This document shows positions 52,585 through 62,500 of a DNA stretch of 64,000 nucleotides, one piece after another. Under the pieces are notes generated by a model. That model ran no database searches. It worked only from the letters and a program-made list of their open reading frames with translations, and was not told where the DNA came from. This DNA is from SXXH01 sp041165735 (lineage in GTDB: Bacteria > Planctomycetota > UBA1135 > GCA-002686595), in contig JBKDQQ010000178.1 in assembly GCA_046341775.1 (NCBI GenBank), forward strand, positions 10,867-74,866, given 5' to 3'. The number at the start of each line of letters is the position of its first letter. Within the stretch, counting starts at the first letter, position 1. The translations under genes were made by a program, and so were the position numbers.

Positions 52585-52614
52585 GCCGCCTGTCAAATTC
52601 TCTTTACAGGCGGC
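52585..52614. terminator. Hairpin between convergent genes
   Basis: GCCGCCTGT and ACAGGCGGC arms flank an A/T-rich loop (CAAATTCTCTTT) between stops at 52576 and 52617. It can serve both strands. The right arm runs up to the 52617 stop codon. Confidence 0.6.
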
Positions 52615-52616
52615 CC

Positions 52617-53645
52617 TCAGCGCGCCGGCAGCACGACCACGCCACTCGTCGTCGCGCGCGGATCCACCTCGATGCCGAAGTCGGCGACGCGTCCGTCCTG
52701 CGAGCGCACCTGCAGGCGCCAGCCGCCCGGCCACAACCAGCGCTCCGCGAGGCGTCCCGTCGCGTCGGTGCGTCCCCGCAAGGCGCCTTGCGGGTCGCCG
52801 AAGCCCGAAACATGCGCGTCCACGACCGGCGCGCCCCCCGGCTCGAGCACCTCCAGCTCCAGAGCGCCGCAGACGGGCAACTGCCTGCGCGGCGCGCGCA
52901 GGCTCGGCGCGGCGAAGTCGAGCTCCACGGGCTGGAGCAGCGGCGCCTCGGGCGGGCCCGTCCACAAGCGGTGCGACCCGTCGACGACCTCGTCGAAGCG
53001 CCACATCCCGCGCTGGTCGCTGCGCGTCTCGCGCCGCTCGCCGTGCGCCTCCAGCACGACGAGCACGCCTTCCGCGGGCTGGCCATCGGCGTCGACCAGC
53101 TCGCCGTCGACCAGTCCCGGCGGATCGAGCCGCAGCACGACGTGCGCGTCGGGCGAGCCGCGCACGAGCAGCACGTCGGCGCGCGTCGAGTTCAAGCCGC
53201 GCGCCTCGACGCGCACTTGCCAAGCCGCCAGCGGCAGGTCCTCCACCACGAACTCGCGCTCCCCCGCGGCGTGCTCGACGCGCATGGCGCGGGCGCGATC
53301 GCGCCCGAGGTTCCACGGGTGGGGTTCGAGCACGAGCGTCCATTCGCGCGGCTGCTCCACGCGCGCGCCGAGCACGAGTTCGCCGCGCAGCCGGCCGCGC
53401 CCGTCGAAGCGCTCGCGTTCCGGCGCGGTTCCCGACGCGACGCGCTCCGCGCGCGCCTGCGGATGATCGCGCGGCTCGACGAGGACCGGTCGCGCGGCGC
53501 GCGCCTCCGGCGGAGCCTCCACGGCGGCCTGCGGCGCGCCGCGGCCGCGCCACGACCACGCGACGAGCAGGGCTCCCGCCAGGGCGAGTCCCGCGAGCAG
53601 CGCGGCGCGCGTGGCGCCGCGCAGATGCGACCTGTAGGCTCTCAT
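52617..53645 (-). CDS. Membrane-anchored protein with Ig-like/carboxypeptidase-regulatory domains
   Basis: A 342-residue protein with a single N-terminal membrane segment (AALLAGLALAGALLVAWSW) and an extracytoplasmic beta-rich body. VLRLDPPGLVDGELVDADGQPAEGVLVVLEA and LELEVLEPGGAPVVDAHVSGFGDPQGALRGRTDATGRL look like carboxypeptidase-regulatory/transthyretin-like domains, which commonly occur in envelope proteins as binding or spacer units. No catalytic residues are seen. It is divergent from the phosphodiesterase gene, with 70 bases between the starts. Confidence 0.65.
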   Translation of the reverse strand: MRAYRSHLRGATRAALLAGLALAGALLVAWSWRGRGAPQAAVEAPPEARAARPVLVEPRDHPQARAERVASGTAPERERFDGRGRLRGELVLGARVEQPREWTLVLEPHPWNLGRDRARAMRVEHAAGEREFVVEDLPLAAWQVRVEARGLNSTRADVLLVRGSPDAHVVLRLDPPGLVDGELVDADGQPAEGVLVVLEAHGERRETRSDQRGMWRFDEVVDGSHRLWTGPPEAPLLQPVELDFAAPSLRAPRRQLPVCGALELEVLEPGGAPVVDAHVSGFGDPQGALRGRTDATGRLAERWLWPGGWRLQVRSQDGRVADFGIEVDPRATTSGVVVLPAR

Positions 53646-53715
53646 GCCGAATCGAGCGCCGACTTGGCCGAGGCCGGGACGCGCGACGCCGCAGATCCTA
53701 ACCCTCGCGCCTGCC

Positions 53716-56085
53716 ATGATCCTCCTCCGGGCCATCGTCCTCCTCGTCCTCGCCTGCTTCGCCGCGCCGACGCTGCGCGCGGCATCAGGGGAGGGCCGCG
53801 TCGTGGTGCTCGGATTCGACGGGGCCGACGCCGAACGCGCGCGCGCCATGATGGACGCCGGGCGCCTGCCGAACCTCGCCAAGCTGCGCGAACAAGGCAC
53901 CTTCGCGCCGCTCCATTCGACCGTGCCGGCGGAGTCGCCCGTGGCCTGGGCCAGCGCCAACTCCGGGGCCAACCCCGCCAAGACGGGCATCCCAGGCTTC
54001 GTCAAGCGCGGCTGGTCCAACGGATTGCCCGCGCCCGACCTGGGCTTCAAGGGCTCGGAGGCGCGGCCCTTCGCCACCGCGGTCCAAGGCGGATTGATCG
54101 GTTGGCTGGGCGGCACGCCGGCGTGGCTGCGGGCGCTCTTCGTGTTCGCGGGCGCGCTCGTCGTGTTCGGCGCGCTGTTCGCGCTGCTGCTCAAGTTGCG
54201 CGCCAAGGCGGCCTTGCTGCTCGCCGCCCTGCTCGGCGCGCTGGGGGCCGCCGGCGCGGTGCTTGCGGGGCGCTGGCTGCCCGCCGAGATCGAAGGCGTG
54301 GTGACGAACCCCGTCAAGACCAGCGAGTTCTGGGAGGAGGCCGCGCGCGCCGGAGTGAAGAGCGTCGTCATCGACGCCGCCATGAGCTGGGACCGCCCGG
54401 ACGTCGAGAACCTCGAGCTGCTGGCGGGGCTGGGCGTGCCCGACGCGCGCGGCCAGTACGGAGACTGGTTCGTCTACACGGACGCGCAGAACGTCTTCCG
54501 GCGCGCGCCCGAGGGCCAGGCCACCTCGACCGGCGGCAAGGTGTTCCGCATCGACTTCCGCGAAGGCCGCGCGAAGAGCTTCGTGTACGGGCCGCTCGAC
54601 CACAAGCGCATCGGCGAAGCGCGCGCGGAGCTGGTCGAGATCGCCGACAAGCTCGGACGGCCCGGGTTGTCGGACGCGCGCGTCGACGAGCTGCGCGCGC
54701 GCCGCGCGGAGCTGGAGGACCAGATCCTGCCGGAGCTCCTCGCGCGGACCTCCAGCGAGGCGGGGCGCGTGGCGTTGCCGCTCGAGGTGCAGCAGGACGG
54801 CGAGGCGTGGAAGGTCGCCATCGGCGGGCAGGAGCAGCGCCTCGCGCCCGGGCGATGGTCCGGCTGGTACCGCCTCGTCTTCGAGGTCGATCCGCTGATC
54901 AAGGTGCGCGCCGTTACGCGCGCGAAGGTGGTGAAGGACAAGCCCTTCGAACTGTACGTCGACATGCTGCACCTCGATCCCGCCGACGCGCCGCGTTGGC
55001 AGGCCGTGTCGCGTCCGCATTCCTTCGGCGCGGACTTGTGCGAGCAGATCGGCGAGCCCTTCGAGACCGTCGGCTGGGCCTGCATCACGATGCCCTTGAA
55101 GGACCGGCGCATCGACACGCTGACCTTCCTGCAGGACATCGAGTTCACCGCCAACCTGCGCGAGAAGCTGATCCTGGGCGCGATGGATCGCGGCGCGCGC
55201 CTCGTCGTCGGCATCGAGAGCACGCCCGACCGCGTGCAGCACATGCTCTACCACCTCGACGACGAGGGGCATCCCAACCACGACGCGCAGCTCGCGGCCA
55301 CGCGCGCCACCTTCTTCGGCAAGGAGATCGCCATGGGCGAGGCGATCGAGCGCTCCTACGAGCAGATGGACGCGCTCGTCGGCACGGTGGCCGCCAAGGT
55401 GGCGCCGGAGGACGTGCTGCTCGTGGTCGCGGACCACGGCTTCCAGTCCTTCCGCCGCCAGGTGCACATCAACAATTGGCTGGCGCGCGAGGGCTATCTC
55501 GTCCTGCGCGAAGGCGTCGCGCCTTCGGACGGCGACAGCATCGGCGACTACGTCGATTGGACGCGCACGAAGGCCTACGCCATCGGCCTCGGCACGATCT
55601 ACCTCAACTTGCAGGGCCGCGAACGGCTCGGCATCGTCGCGCCCGAGGACGCGCCGGCGCTGCTGGACGAGATCAGCGCGCGCCTGCTCGCCATGGAGGA
55701 CGAGGGCGGCAAGGCGGTGAAGAGCGTGGTGCGGCTGTCCGAGGTGCACTCGGGCGAGCACCTCGACGACGAGGCCGAGCTCTGCGTGGGCTTCGCCGGC
55801 GGCTGGCGCGCCTCGTGGGCCACGACCACCGGCAGCATCCGGCTGCAGGAAGTCGACGGCAAGATCGTCCCGGCGCCCATCTTCGAGGACAACACGAGTC
55901 CCTGGTCGGGCGACCACGTCTCGGTCGACGGCGAACTGGTGCGGGGGATCTTCTACGCCAACCGCAAGGTCGCACTGCCCGCCGAGGGCCCTGATCTGCT
56001 GCACCTCGCTCCGACGGTCCTGTCGCTGCTCGGCGTGCCGATCCCGTCGCAGTGCGATCGCCCTGCGCTACCCGTCGCGCGTTGA
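53716..56085 (+). CDS. Membrane-bound alkaline-phosphatase-superfamily phosphodiesterase
   Basis: A 789-residue protein with signal/anchor MILLRAIVLLVLACFAAPTLRA and two further hydrophobic helices around residues 134-195. The metal-binding start RVVVLGFDGADAERARAM (D35), the nucleophile region VPAESPVAWASANSG (S74 in place of the usual Thr) and VLLVVADHGFQSFRR match type I phosphodiesterase/nucleotide pyrophosphatases. Another acidic/His site is in LVVGIESTPDRVQHMLYH. Substrate is unknown; phosphoglycolipid or nucleotide are typical. I start at ATG 53716. It is followed by the rhodanese gene after seven bases. Confidence 0.78.
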   Translation: MILLRAIVLLVLACFAAPTLRAASGEGRVVVLGFDGADAERARAMMDAGRLPNLAKLREQGTFAPLHSTVPAESPVAWASANSGANPAKTGIPGFVKRGWSNGLPAPDLGFKGSEARPFATAVQGGLIGWLGGTPAWLRALFVFAGALVVFGALFALLLKLRAKAALLLAALLGALGAAGAVLAGRWLPAEIEGVVTNPVKTSEFWEEAARAGVKSVVIDAAMSWDRPDVENLELLAGLGVPDARGQYGDWFVYTDAQNVFRRAPEGQATSTGGKVFRIDFREGRAKSFVYGPLDHKRIGEARAELVEIADKLGRPGLSDARVDELRARRAELEDQILPELLARTSSEAGRVALPLEVQQDGEAWKVAIGGQEQRLAPGRWSGWYRLVFEVDPLIKVRAVTRAKVVKDKPFELYVDMLHLDPADAPRWQAVSRPHSFGADLCEQIGEPFETVGWACITMPLKDRRIDTLTFLQDIEFTANLREKLILGAMDRGARLVVGIESTPDRVQHMLYHLDDEGHPNHDAQLAATRATFFGKEIAMGEAIERSYEQMDALVGTVAAKVAPEDVLLVVADHGFQSFRRQVHINNWLAREGYLVLREGVAPSDGDSIGDYVDWTRTKAYAIGLGTIYLNLQGRERLGIVAPEDAPALLDEISARLLAMEDEGGKAVKSVVRLSEVHSGEHLDDEAELCVGFAGGWRASWATTTGSIRLQEVDGKIVPAPIFEDNTSPWSGDHVSVDGELVRGIFYANRKVALPAEGPDLLHLAPTVLSLLGVPIPSQCDRPALPVAR

Positions 56086-56092
56086 GCACTTC

Positions 56093-56416
56093 GTGGTCCT
56101 CCACGCCTTGAGGCCGATCGAGCTCCGCGAGCGCCTCGCCGCGGGCGAGTCGCTGGTGCTGCTCGACGTGCGCGAGCCGGAAGAGCACGCGCTCGGCGTG
56201 CTGCCGGGCTCGTTGCTGCTGCCGCTCTCCGAGTTGTCCCTGCGCGTGGGGGAACTCGACCCCGACCAGCCGATCGTCTGCATCTGCCACCACGGGGTGC
56301 GCAGCGCATCCGTGGCGCAGGCCCTCGACCGGCTGGGCTTCGACGCGGTGTACAACCTCGTGGGCGGACTGGATCGCTGGTCGCGCGAGGTGGACCCGGC
56401 CTTCCCGCGCTATTGA
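56093..56416 (+). CDS. Rhodanese-domain protein
   Basis: A 107-residue single rhodanese domain with the sulfur-carrying cysteine in VCICHHGVRSASVA. LRPIELRERLAAGESLVLLDVREPEEHALGVLPGSLLLPL is the usual opening, and AVYNLVGGLDRWSREVDP the ending. Stand-alone rhodaneses of this size transfer sulfane sulfur. The GTG start at 56093 lies seven bases after the phosphodiesterase stop, so it is probably in the same transcript, although no functional link is evident. Confidence 0.85.
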   Translation: MVLHALRPIELRERLAAGESLVLLDVREPEEHALGVLPGSLLLPLSELSLRVGELDPDQPIVCICHHGVRSASVAQALDRLGFDAVYNLVGGLDRWSREVDPAFPRY

Positions 56417-56720
56417 GCGCCGGTGCCCGACCGCCGTGCGACGAGGCGCGGCAACGGGGACGCCGCCGGCCTGCCCTGGCGCTCGCGAGGCCTCGCCTGG
56501 CGCCTGGCGAGGGGGCAGGGCTTGGCGGCGCGTCCGCACCATGGAACCGGGACGTGGCAGGTGGCTAGAATCCCTGCACCCGCGGCACGCCCGAGGCAAC
56601 TGTGGCCCGGCTGTGCGCGACGCAACGAGGGCGCGTTCCCCGCGACCCGACCCTCCTCTCCCCGCCTCCACCAACGAGCCGCGCCCCGCAACGAAGGGCG
56701 ACGCACCCCACCGCGATTCC
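56417..56720. other. Intergenic region upstream of kptA
   Basis: No gene is visible in 304 bases. TAGAAT at 56566-56571 could be a -10 box, leaving a leader of about 145 bases; no good -35 is seen. The sequence between it and the ATG is unstructured and GC-rich. Confidence 0.4.
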
Positions 56721-58580
56721 ATGACATCTCCCGATCTGATCGAACGCATCACCCGCTCCCTCGCCTACATGCTGCGGCATCAACCCGAGGAGTTCGGCCT
56801 CGAGATCGACAAGCAAGGCTGGGCCGCGCTCTCCGACGTGGTCCACGCGCTCAACGAGAAGCTGGGCGAGGATGTCGAGGAAGGGGACGTGCACGCCGCC
56901 GTCGACTCGGGCGATCGCAAGCGCTACGAGATCCAAGGCGACCGCGTGCGCGCCTTGTACGGCCACTCGATCGAGATCGAGCCCGGCGAGCCCAGTGAAC
57001 CGCCGGAGCACGTGTATGTCGGCGTGTCGCGCATGGATGCCGATCGCGCCGCCCGGCATGGCTTGCGCAGCGGCCGTCGCCGCTTCCTGCACCTCGCCAC
57101 CACCATCGAGGACGCCGTCGACATGGGCAAGCGCCTTGGCCGCGAGTACGCGGTCGTGACGGTCAACGCGCGCGAAGCGCACGAGGCGGGCATCCACTTC
57201 TGGGATCGCTACTCCTTGTGGTTGTCCGATCCGGTCCCGACCGAGTACTTGACCGTCGGCGAGATCCACGAGGACGGGATCGAAGTCGAGCGTCGTCCGT
57301 CGGGCCGCGACAGCCAGCGTCCCGCCCGCCGCGACGATCGGCGCGAGCCTCGCCGCGAGCGTGGTCCCGCTCCCGTGCATGCCTCCGGCGAGCAGGTCGA
57401 AGGCGACGAGCCTGGCGACGAGACCCAGGAAGGCGTCGGCGCGCCCGACGAACGCGGCGATGGCGCCGCGCGCCGCCGTCGGCGCGGACGGCGTGGCGGT
57501 CGTCGCCGCCGCGAAGCCGCCGAAGCTTCGCACGGTGGGGCCGAGGGTGCGTCCGAGACCCGCTGGGCCGACGAAGGTGATGTCGATCGCGAGCGCGACG
57601 ACCATCGTCCCGCCGTGCGCCGCGACGAACCGCGCCGCGACGAACCCCGCCGGGAAGAGCCGCGCCGCGACGAACCCCGCCGGCCGCGCGACGAGGGTCG
57701 CGGCCGCGACGATCGTCCGCGCTCCGATCGCCCGCGCGACGACGGTCAGCGCCGTCGCGACGAGCCCGTGCGGGCCGAGCGCGAGGATCGGCCGCGCGAC
57801 GACTACCGTGGTCGCGATGATCGCGGCCGCGACGACCGAGCCCGCGACGACTATCGCCGTCCCGACGAGCGCGAATCCGCCCGTCATCGCGACGACGAGC
57901 CGCGCCGCTACGACGATCGTCCGCGCGACGACTACCGTGGCCGCGAGGATCGTCCGCGCGACGACTACCGCCCCCGCGACGATCGCCCGCGCGAGGAATA
58001 CCGCTCCCGCGACGATCGTCCCCGCCGGGATGACGTCCGCCGCGATGACCAGCGCCCCCTGCGCAGGGAAGACGCGCGCAGGGACGACTCGCGCAGGGAC
58101 GACGATCGTCCCGTGCGTCGCGACGAGCCGCGTGGTCGTCACGATGATGATCGCGCGCCGCGCCGCGACGATGACCGCCCCGCGCGCCGCGAGGAGGGTG
58201 CGGGACGGGACCGTCCCGCGCGTCGCGACGAGCGGCCCGCTCGCGAAGATCGTCCGTCTCGCGAAGATCGTCCGATGAGGGACGAGCGCTCCTACCGGGA
58301 AGATCGTCCGTATCGGGACGAGCGCCCCGCGCGCGAGGATCGTCCGTCTCGCGAAGATCGTCCGGCGAGGGACGAGCGTCCTGCGCGCGATGATCGCCCG
58401 GCGCGCGACGAACGGCCGGCGCGCGATTCCGGCGGCTTCGGCCGTGGCCTCGACGCCGATGCGCGTCCTGCTCGCCGTCCCGCCGCCGCCGTGCCTCCGC
58501 CTCCGCCGGCCAAGCCGACTTCGAAGCCCGCGCCCCAACAGGCGGAGTCGAACGAAGACTTCGGCCTGGGCCTCGACTGA
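56721..58580 (+). CDS. kptA: RNA 2'-phosphotransferase (KptA/Tpt1) with a 430-residue Arg/Asp-rich tail
   Basis: The first ~190 of 619 residues are a complete KptA/Tpt1 domain: ITRSLAYMLRHQPEEFGLEIDKQGWAALSDVV (R19, H20), VYVGVSRMDADRAARHGLRSGRRRFLHLAT, and FWDRYSLWLSDPVPTEYL. KptA removes an internal 2'-phosphate from RNA using NAD+; its role in bacteria, which lack tRNA splicing of this type, is unclear. The other ~430 residues are unlike the family. A basic patch RRRRGRRGGRRRRE is followed by hundreds of residues of R-D/E-R-P repeats (DRPRDDYRGR, REDRPSREDRP, RDERPARDDRP) and a Pro/Ala tail ending NEDFGLGLD. This tail is predicted to be disordered and could bind RNA or form condensates. 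One open frame joins both parts. Confidence 0.85.
   Translation: MTSPDLIERITRSLAYMLRHQPEEFGLEIDKQGWAALSDVVHALNEKLGEDVEEGDVHAAVDSGDRKRYEIQGDRVRALYGHSIEIEPGEPSEPPEHVYVGVSRMDADRAARHGLRSGRRRFLHLATTIEDAVDMGKRLGREYAVVTVNAREAHEAGIHFWDRYSLWLSDPVPTEYLTVGEIHEDGIEVERRPSGRDSQRPARRDDRREPRRERGPAPVHASGEQVEGDEPGDETQEGVGAPDERGDGAARRRRRGRRGGRRRREAAEASHGGAEGASETRWADEGDVDRERDDHRPAVRRDEPRRDEPRREEPRRDEPRRPRDEGRGRDDRPRSDRPRDDGQRRRDEPVRAEREDRPRDDYRGRDDRGRDDRARDDYRRPDERESARHRDDEPRRYDDRPRDDYRGREDRPRDDYRPRDDRPREEYRSRDDRPRRDDVRRDDQRPLRREDARRDDSRRDDDRPVRRDEPRGRHDDDRAPRRDDDRPARREEGAGRDRPARRDERPAREDRPSREDRPMRDERSYREDRPYRDERPAREDRPSREDRPARDERPARDDRPARDERPARDSGGFGRGLDADARPARRPAAAVPPPPPAKPTSKPAPQQAESNEDFGLGLD
57620..58430 (+). 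repeat. Degenerate repeat region encoding the Arg/Asp tail of KptA
   Basis: Tandem and near-tandem units built on CGCGACGA/CGTCCGCGCGAC-like sequence encode R, D, E and P in short repeats. The unit is irregular, so it is protein-level low complexity more than a clean satellite; the last third (58230-58430) is the most regular. Confidence 0.75.
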
Positions 58581-58742
58581 GCCGGCCGCCTCCGTGGCGG
58601 ACGACGACCGCATGCAAGCCCCGCACGCGTCTTGCGCGCCCTCCATGGCGCGTGGCGCGAGCAGGGCTTGCGCTCTTTGGGAGCCGCGCCTGCCGCGCGG
58701 CGCGAACCGACGCGAGGCGTGCGAGTGACGCGCACGCCCGAC

Positions 58743-59576
58743 ATGCCTCCGGGGTGGGAGCTCTGGCGCGCTGATCGCGACCTCCTCGCTTGCAGGAAGG
58801 ACTGCAAGGCCGCGCTGGCGGCCTTGGGTTGGACGCCCTCCTCGCGCCTAGAGCTGCCGGCGAGCGCGCTCGCCGGGCGCGCGCCGCTTGGCGAACTGGG
58901 ACCCGACCTGCTCGTGCGGCGCCTGCGCCACGGCGGCTTGCTGCGCTTCGCGACCGGCGAGCGCTACCTGGATCCCGATCGTCCGTTCCGCGAAGCCCGC
59001 CTCTCCGCGCGGCTCGCCGACGCCGGCGTGCCCACCGCCGAGGTGGTGGCGGCGCGCGCGCAGCGGCTCGCCCTGCTCGGCTGGCGACTCGAGCTAGTCG
59101 TGCGGCGCGTCGCCGACGCGCAGGACCTTGGTCGCATCATGGAATCCGCGCGCGCGGCGGGCGCGCGGTTGCCACCGGGCCTGCTGCGCGCCACCGGGGC
59201 CTTGGCGAGGCGCCTGCACGATCTGGGCTTCGAGCATGCCGACCTGCAGCCCAACAACCTGCTGGTGCGGGGAGCGCCCGCCGCGGGAGCGCTGCTCGTG
59301 CTCGACCTCGACGGGTCGCGCTTCCACGCGTCGATGGACGAGGACTCGCGCGCGAGGAATCTCGCGCGCCTGGCGCGCTTCGTGGCGAGGCGCGAGGCGC
59401 GCGACGGCGCCTCCCTGACGCGCGCGGATTGGCTGCGCGCGCTCGCCGGATACGAACCGCGGCTCGCCGAGCGCCGCCGCATGGCGCTGCGCCTGCGCGC
59501 GCTCGCGCGCCGCTCGTGGTGGTGGCACCGGATCGGTTGGCGCTTCGAGGCGCTGCGCGGCGAGCGCCGACGCTGA
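58743..59576 (+). CDS. Lipopolysaccharide-kinase-like protein (KdkA/WaaP family)
   Basis: A 277-residue eukaryotic-like kinase fold protein. LLRFATGERYLDPDRPFREARLSARLADAGVPTAEVVAARAQR and ELVVRRVADAQDL fit the N-lobe of Kdo/heptose kinases; the catalytic loop is HADLQPNNLLV and the metal site LDLDGSRF. These enzymes phosphorylate Kdo or heptose in LPS core, which would fit an outer membrane. The ATG at 58743 gives the cleanest start; GTG at 58725 is possible. It converges on the third kinase with 14 bases between stops. Confidence 0.72.
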   Translation: MPPGWELWRADRDLLACRKDCKAALAALGWTPSSRLELPASALAGRAPLGELGPDLLVRRLRHGGLLRFATGERYLDPDRPFREARLSARLADAGVPTAEVVAARAQRLALLGWRLELVVRRVADAQDLGRIMESARAAGARLPPGLLRATGALARRLHDLGFEHADLQPNNLLVRGAPAAGALLVLDLDGSRFHASMDEDSRARNLARLARFVARREARDGASLTRADWLRALAGYEPRLAERRRMALRLRALARRSWWWHRIGWRFEALRGERRR

Positions 59577-59590
59577 GCGCGCATGTGCGC

Positions 59591-62500
59591 CTACTCGTCG
59601 AGTCGCACGCGCGGATAGACGGGGCCTTCGGGCGAGGCGGCCGCGGCGACCAGCGCTTCGCCGCGGCGACGATGGCGCAGGCGCATGGCGGGCGAGGTCA
59701 GGGCCTTGTTCTCGCGCTCGAGCTGCCGGCGCAGGGACAGTTCGAGCGCGTCGGCCTCCTTGGTCCGCCCGGCGGAGCGCAAGCACATCGCGCGCGTCGC
59801 CACGACCACGACGCGGTCGTTCCACTCAGCACCATGGCGCTCGAGCGCGGCGACGGCGCGGGCCGACAGCTCGAGCGCGGCCTCGAGCCGCCCGGCGGCG
59901 TGCTCGATCCTCGCCCTCAACGCGTCGGCCAACTGCTCGATGCGCGACAAGCCGAGGTCGGAGGCGAGCTGCGCGGCGTCCTCCAAGGTGCGCTGCGCCG
60001 CGGGGTCGTCGGCTTCCCACAGGAGGATGCCGAGGAACAGCGTCGCCAGCACCGTGCCGCGCGGGTCCTCGATCTCCTTGGCGCGCAACAGCGCCTCGCG
60101 CAGCATGGCCTGCGCCTCGTCGGGGCGGTCGATGTCGAGCAGCAATCCGCCGAGGCGCGCCAAGGCCTCGCACTCGAGGCGGCTCTCGCCGGCGGCGCGC
60201 GCCAGGTCGAGCGCGCGTCGCGCGGCCGCGAGCGCGCGCGCGATGTCGCCGGCGCCCTTCTGGATGCGCGAGCGCACGAGGTGCGCGCCCGCCACCGCGC
60301 CGGGCAGGTGCCAGCGCCCGTCGCCCCGCAGCAGCTTGAGCGCCTGTTCGGTCTGCTCGAGCGCCTGTTCGAGCTGGTCCTCGAGCACGCCCACCGTCGC
60401 CAGTTGCAGCAAGGCGAGGCCGCGCTGCGCGTCGTTGGTCGCCTGGCGCAGCGCCTCCTCGGCGAGTCCGCGCGCCTCGACCAGGCGGCCCACGTGGCTC
60501 TGCACGGCAGACAAGCGCCGCAGCGCCTCGCTCGACTCGAGGCGAGCGCCCGCGCGAGAGTGCAGCACGATCGGGTTCTTGGAGAGTCCGCGCGCCAGGC
60601 CGTACTGGCCAGTCGCCACCGCGTAGCGCCCGTGCAGCAGGTCCACGCGCCCCGCGGCCTCTGGATCCGCCGTCGAGTCGATCTCGAGGTTGGACAAGCG
60701 CTCGAGCAGGTCGCGCTGGTCCTCGCGCGATCCCAGTCGATCGGTCGCGTCCGCCGCGGCCTCCAGCAGCCTGATCTTCAGGCGATCCGCCACGGCGCTC
60801 GCGCCGGCCTGGTCGAGCGCCTCGAGGCCGAAGCCCGCGAGCGGCGCCACGCGTTGCGGCTGGCCGTGGCGCACCAGCGCGTCCATCAGCGGCGGCAACT
60901 CCGCCAGCAACTCGGCGTGCCTTCCGGCGCAGCGCAGGTGGAAGGCGCGCTGGTAGGCGCCCTCCAGCGAGGCGCGCTCCTCCGAGAGCGCGTCGGCGGC
61001 CGCGCCATGCAGCCGCTCGCGCTGCTCCTTGGAGAGCGAGCGGTAGAGCGCCTCGCGCAACGCCGGGCGCGCGAAGCGGTAGCGCGCGCCGGCCACGACG
61101 AGCCAGCCGAGCTTGACGAAGCGTCCGAGCAGTTCGTCGAGCTCCGCGCGGCTGGTGCCCTTGAAGCAAGCCAGCAGGAAGTCCGGCTCGATGCGCCCGC
61201 CCACGACGGCGAGGCGCCGCAGCCAGGCGCGGTCCAGCGTGGGCAGCGCGCGGTAGCTCTCCTCGATCGCCTGCTTGATCGACCGCGGCAGCGGCAAGGC
61301 GTCGGGATCGACGCCGAGTTCCAGTCCGCCGCCGTCGGGGTGCGGTCGCGCCTCGCCGCGCGCCACGAGTCCGCGCAGGAGCTCGACCACGAGCCCCGGG
61401 TTGCCGCGACTGCGCCGCCACAGCACGCTCGCGAGGCGCAGCCGCGGAGCGCCGTGGTGGAACAGGCGCTTGACGAGCAGCAGCACGTCGTCCTCGGAGA
61501 GGGGCGCCAGCTCCAGCTCCTGGCAGGGCGCGAGCGTCGCGAGCCGCTGCCAGCCGCCGCGCTCCTTGGCCTCGCCGCGCGCGCAGGCGACGAGCAGCGC
61601 GCGTCGCGCGCCGCCTCCCTCGCGCGCCCACGCCTCCAGCGCCTCCCACGTGTCGCGCCCGGCGCGGTGCGCGTCGTCGAGGTGCACGAGCAGCGCGACC
61701 TCGCGCGACAAGGCAGACAACCACTGGGCCAGCGCCACGGACGGGGACATCTCGCCCACCTCGGCGTCCTCGCCGCCCAGGAGCCGCAGGAGCGTCGAGG
61801 TGGCGCGCGGCGGCAGCAGCCGTTCGAGCTCCTCGCGCTCGCGCGCCGTGGGACGCGCGCCGCTCGGCAGGCGCAACCAGCGCTCGAGCAGGCGCACCCG
61901 CGGTTGCGCGGCGCGCGAGTCCTCCGCGTCGCGGCAACGCGCGTACAGGCACAGCGGCGCGTCGAGCCGCTCGCGCAACCGCGCGACGAACTCCGACACG
62001 AGGCGCGTCTTGCCCATGCCGGCCTCGCCGGACACGAAGAGCGCGCGCAGCCCGCCCGTCCCCGCGCTCCATGCCTCCTCGAGCCGCTCGAGCGCCGCCT
62101 CGCGTCCCACGAGCGGCGCCTTCTCGCCGCCTTCGGCCTCGGCCGCCGCTCCGCGGCCCGCGGCGCTGGCGAGGTCGACGGTGGCGCGCCACCACGCGCC
62201 CGCCTCGCCTTCGACGAGTCGACGCGCGAGCTCGCCGGCGGAAGGACGCCGCGACGCTTCCCGCGCGAGGCCGTCGGCCACGAGTCGGTCGAAGAAGGGC
62301 GACAACTGCGGCGCCAGGCGCGAGGGCGGCGGACAACGCGCGGCGACGATGGCCGCCAGCACGCGATCGGCCGAGGGCTTCTCCAGCGCCGCTCGAGCCA
62401 CGGCGCCGCTCGAGCCGAGGCTGTCGAACAGGGCGGATTCGCCGCCGCGCCCGGCGGCTTGCGCGCCTTGGGCCGCGCGCAGGAAGGGATGCGAGCCCGT

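Noticed and set aside
57620..58430. A CRISPR-like array in the KptA tail
   Set aside because: The repeats are short, irregular, coding and without spacers.
56565..58646. A 693-codon minus-strand open frame opposite kptA
   Set aside because: Its Ala/Arg/Thr/Ile-rich text is the reverse complement of the R-D/E-R-P repeats; no signal or domain is present.
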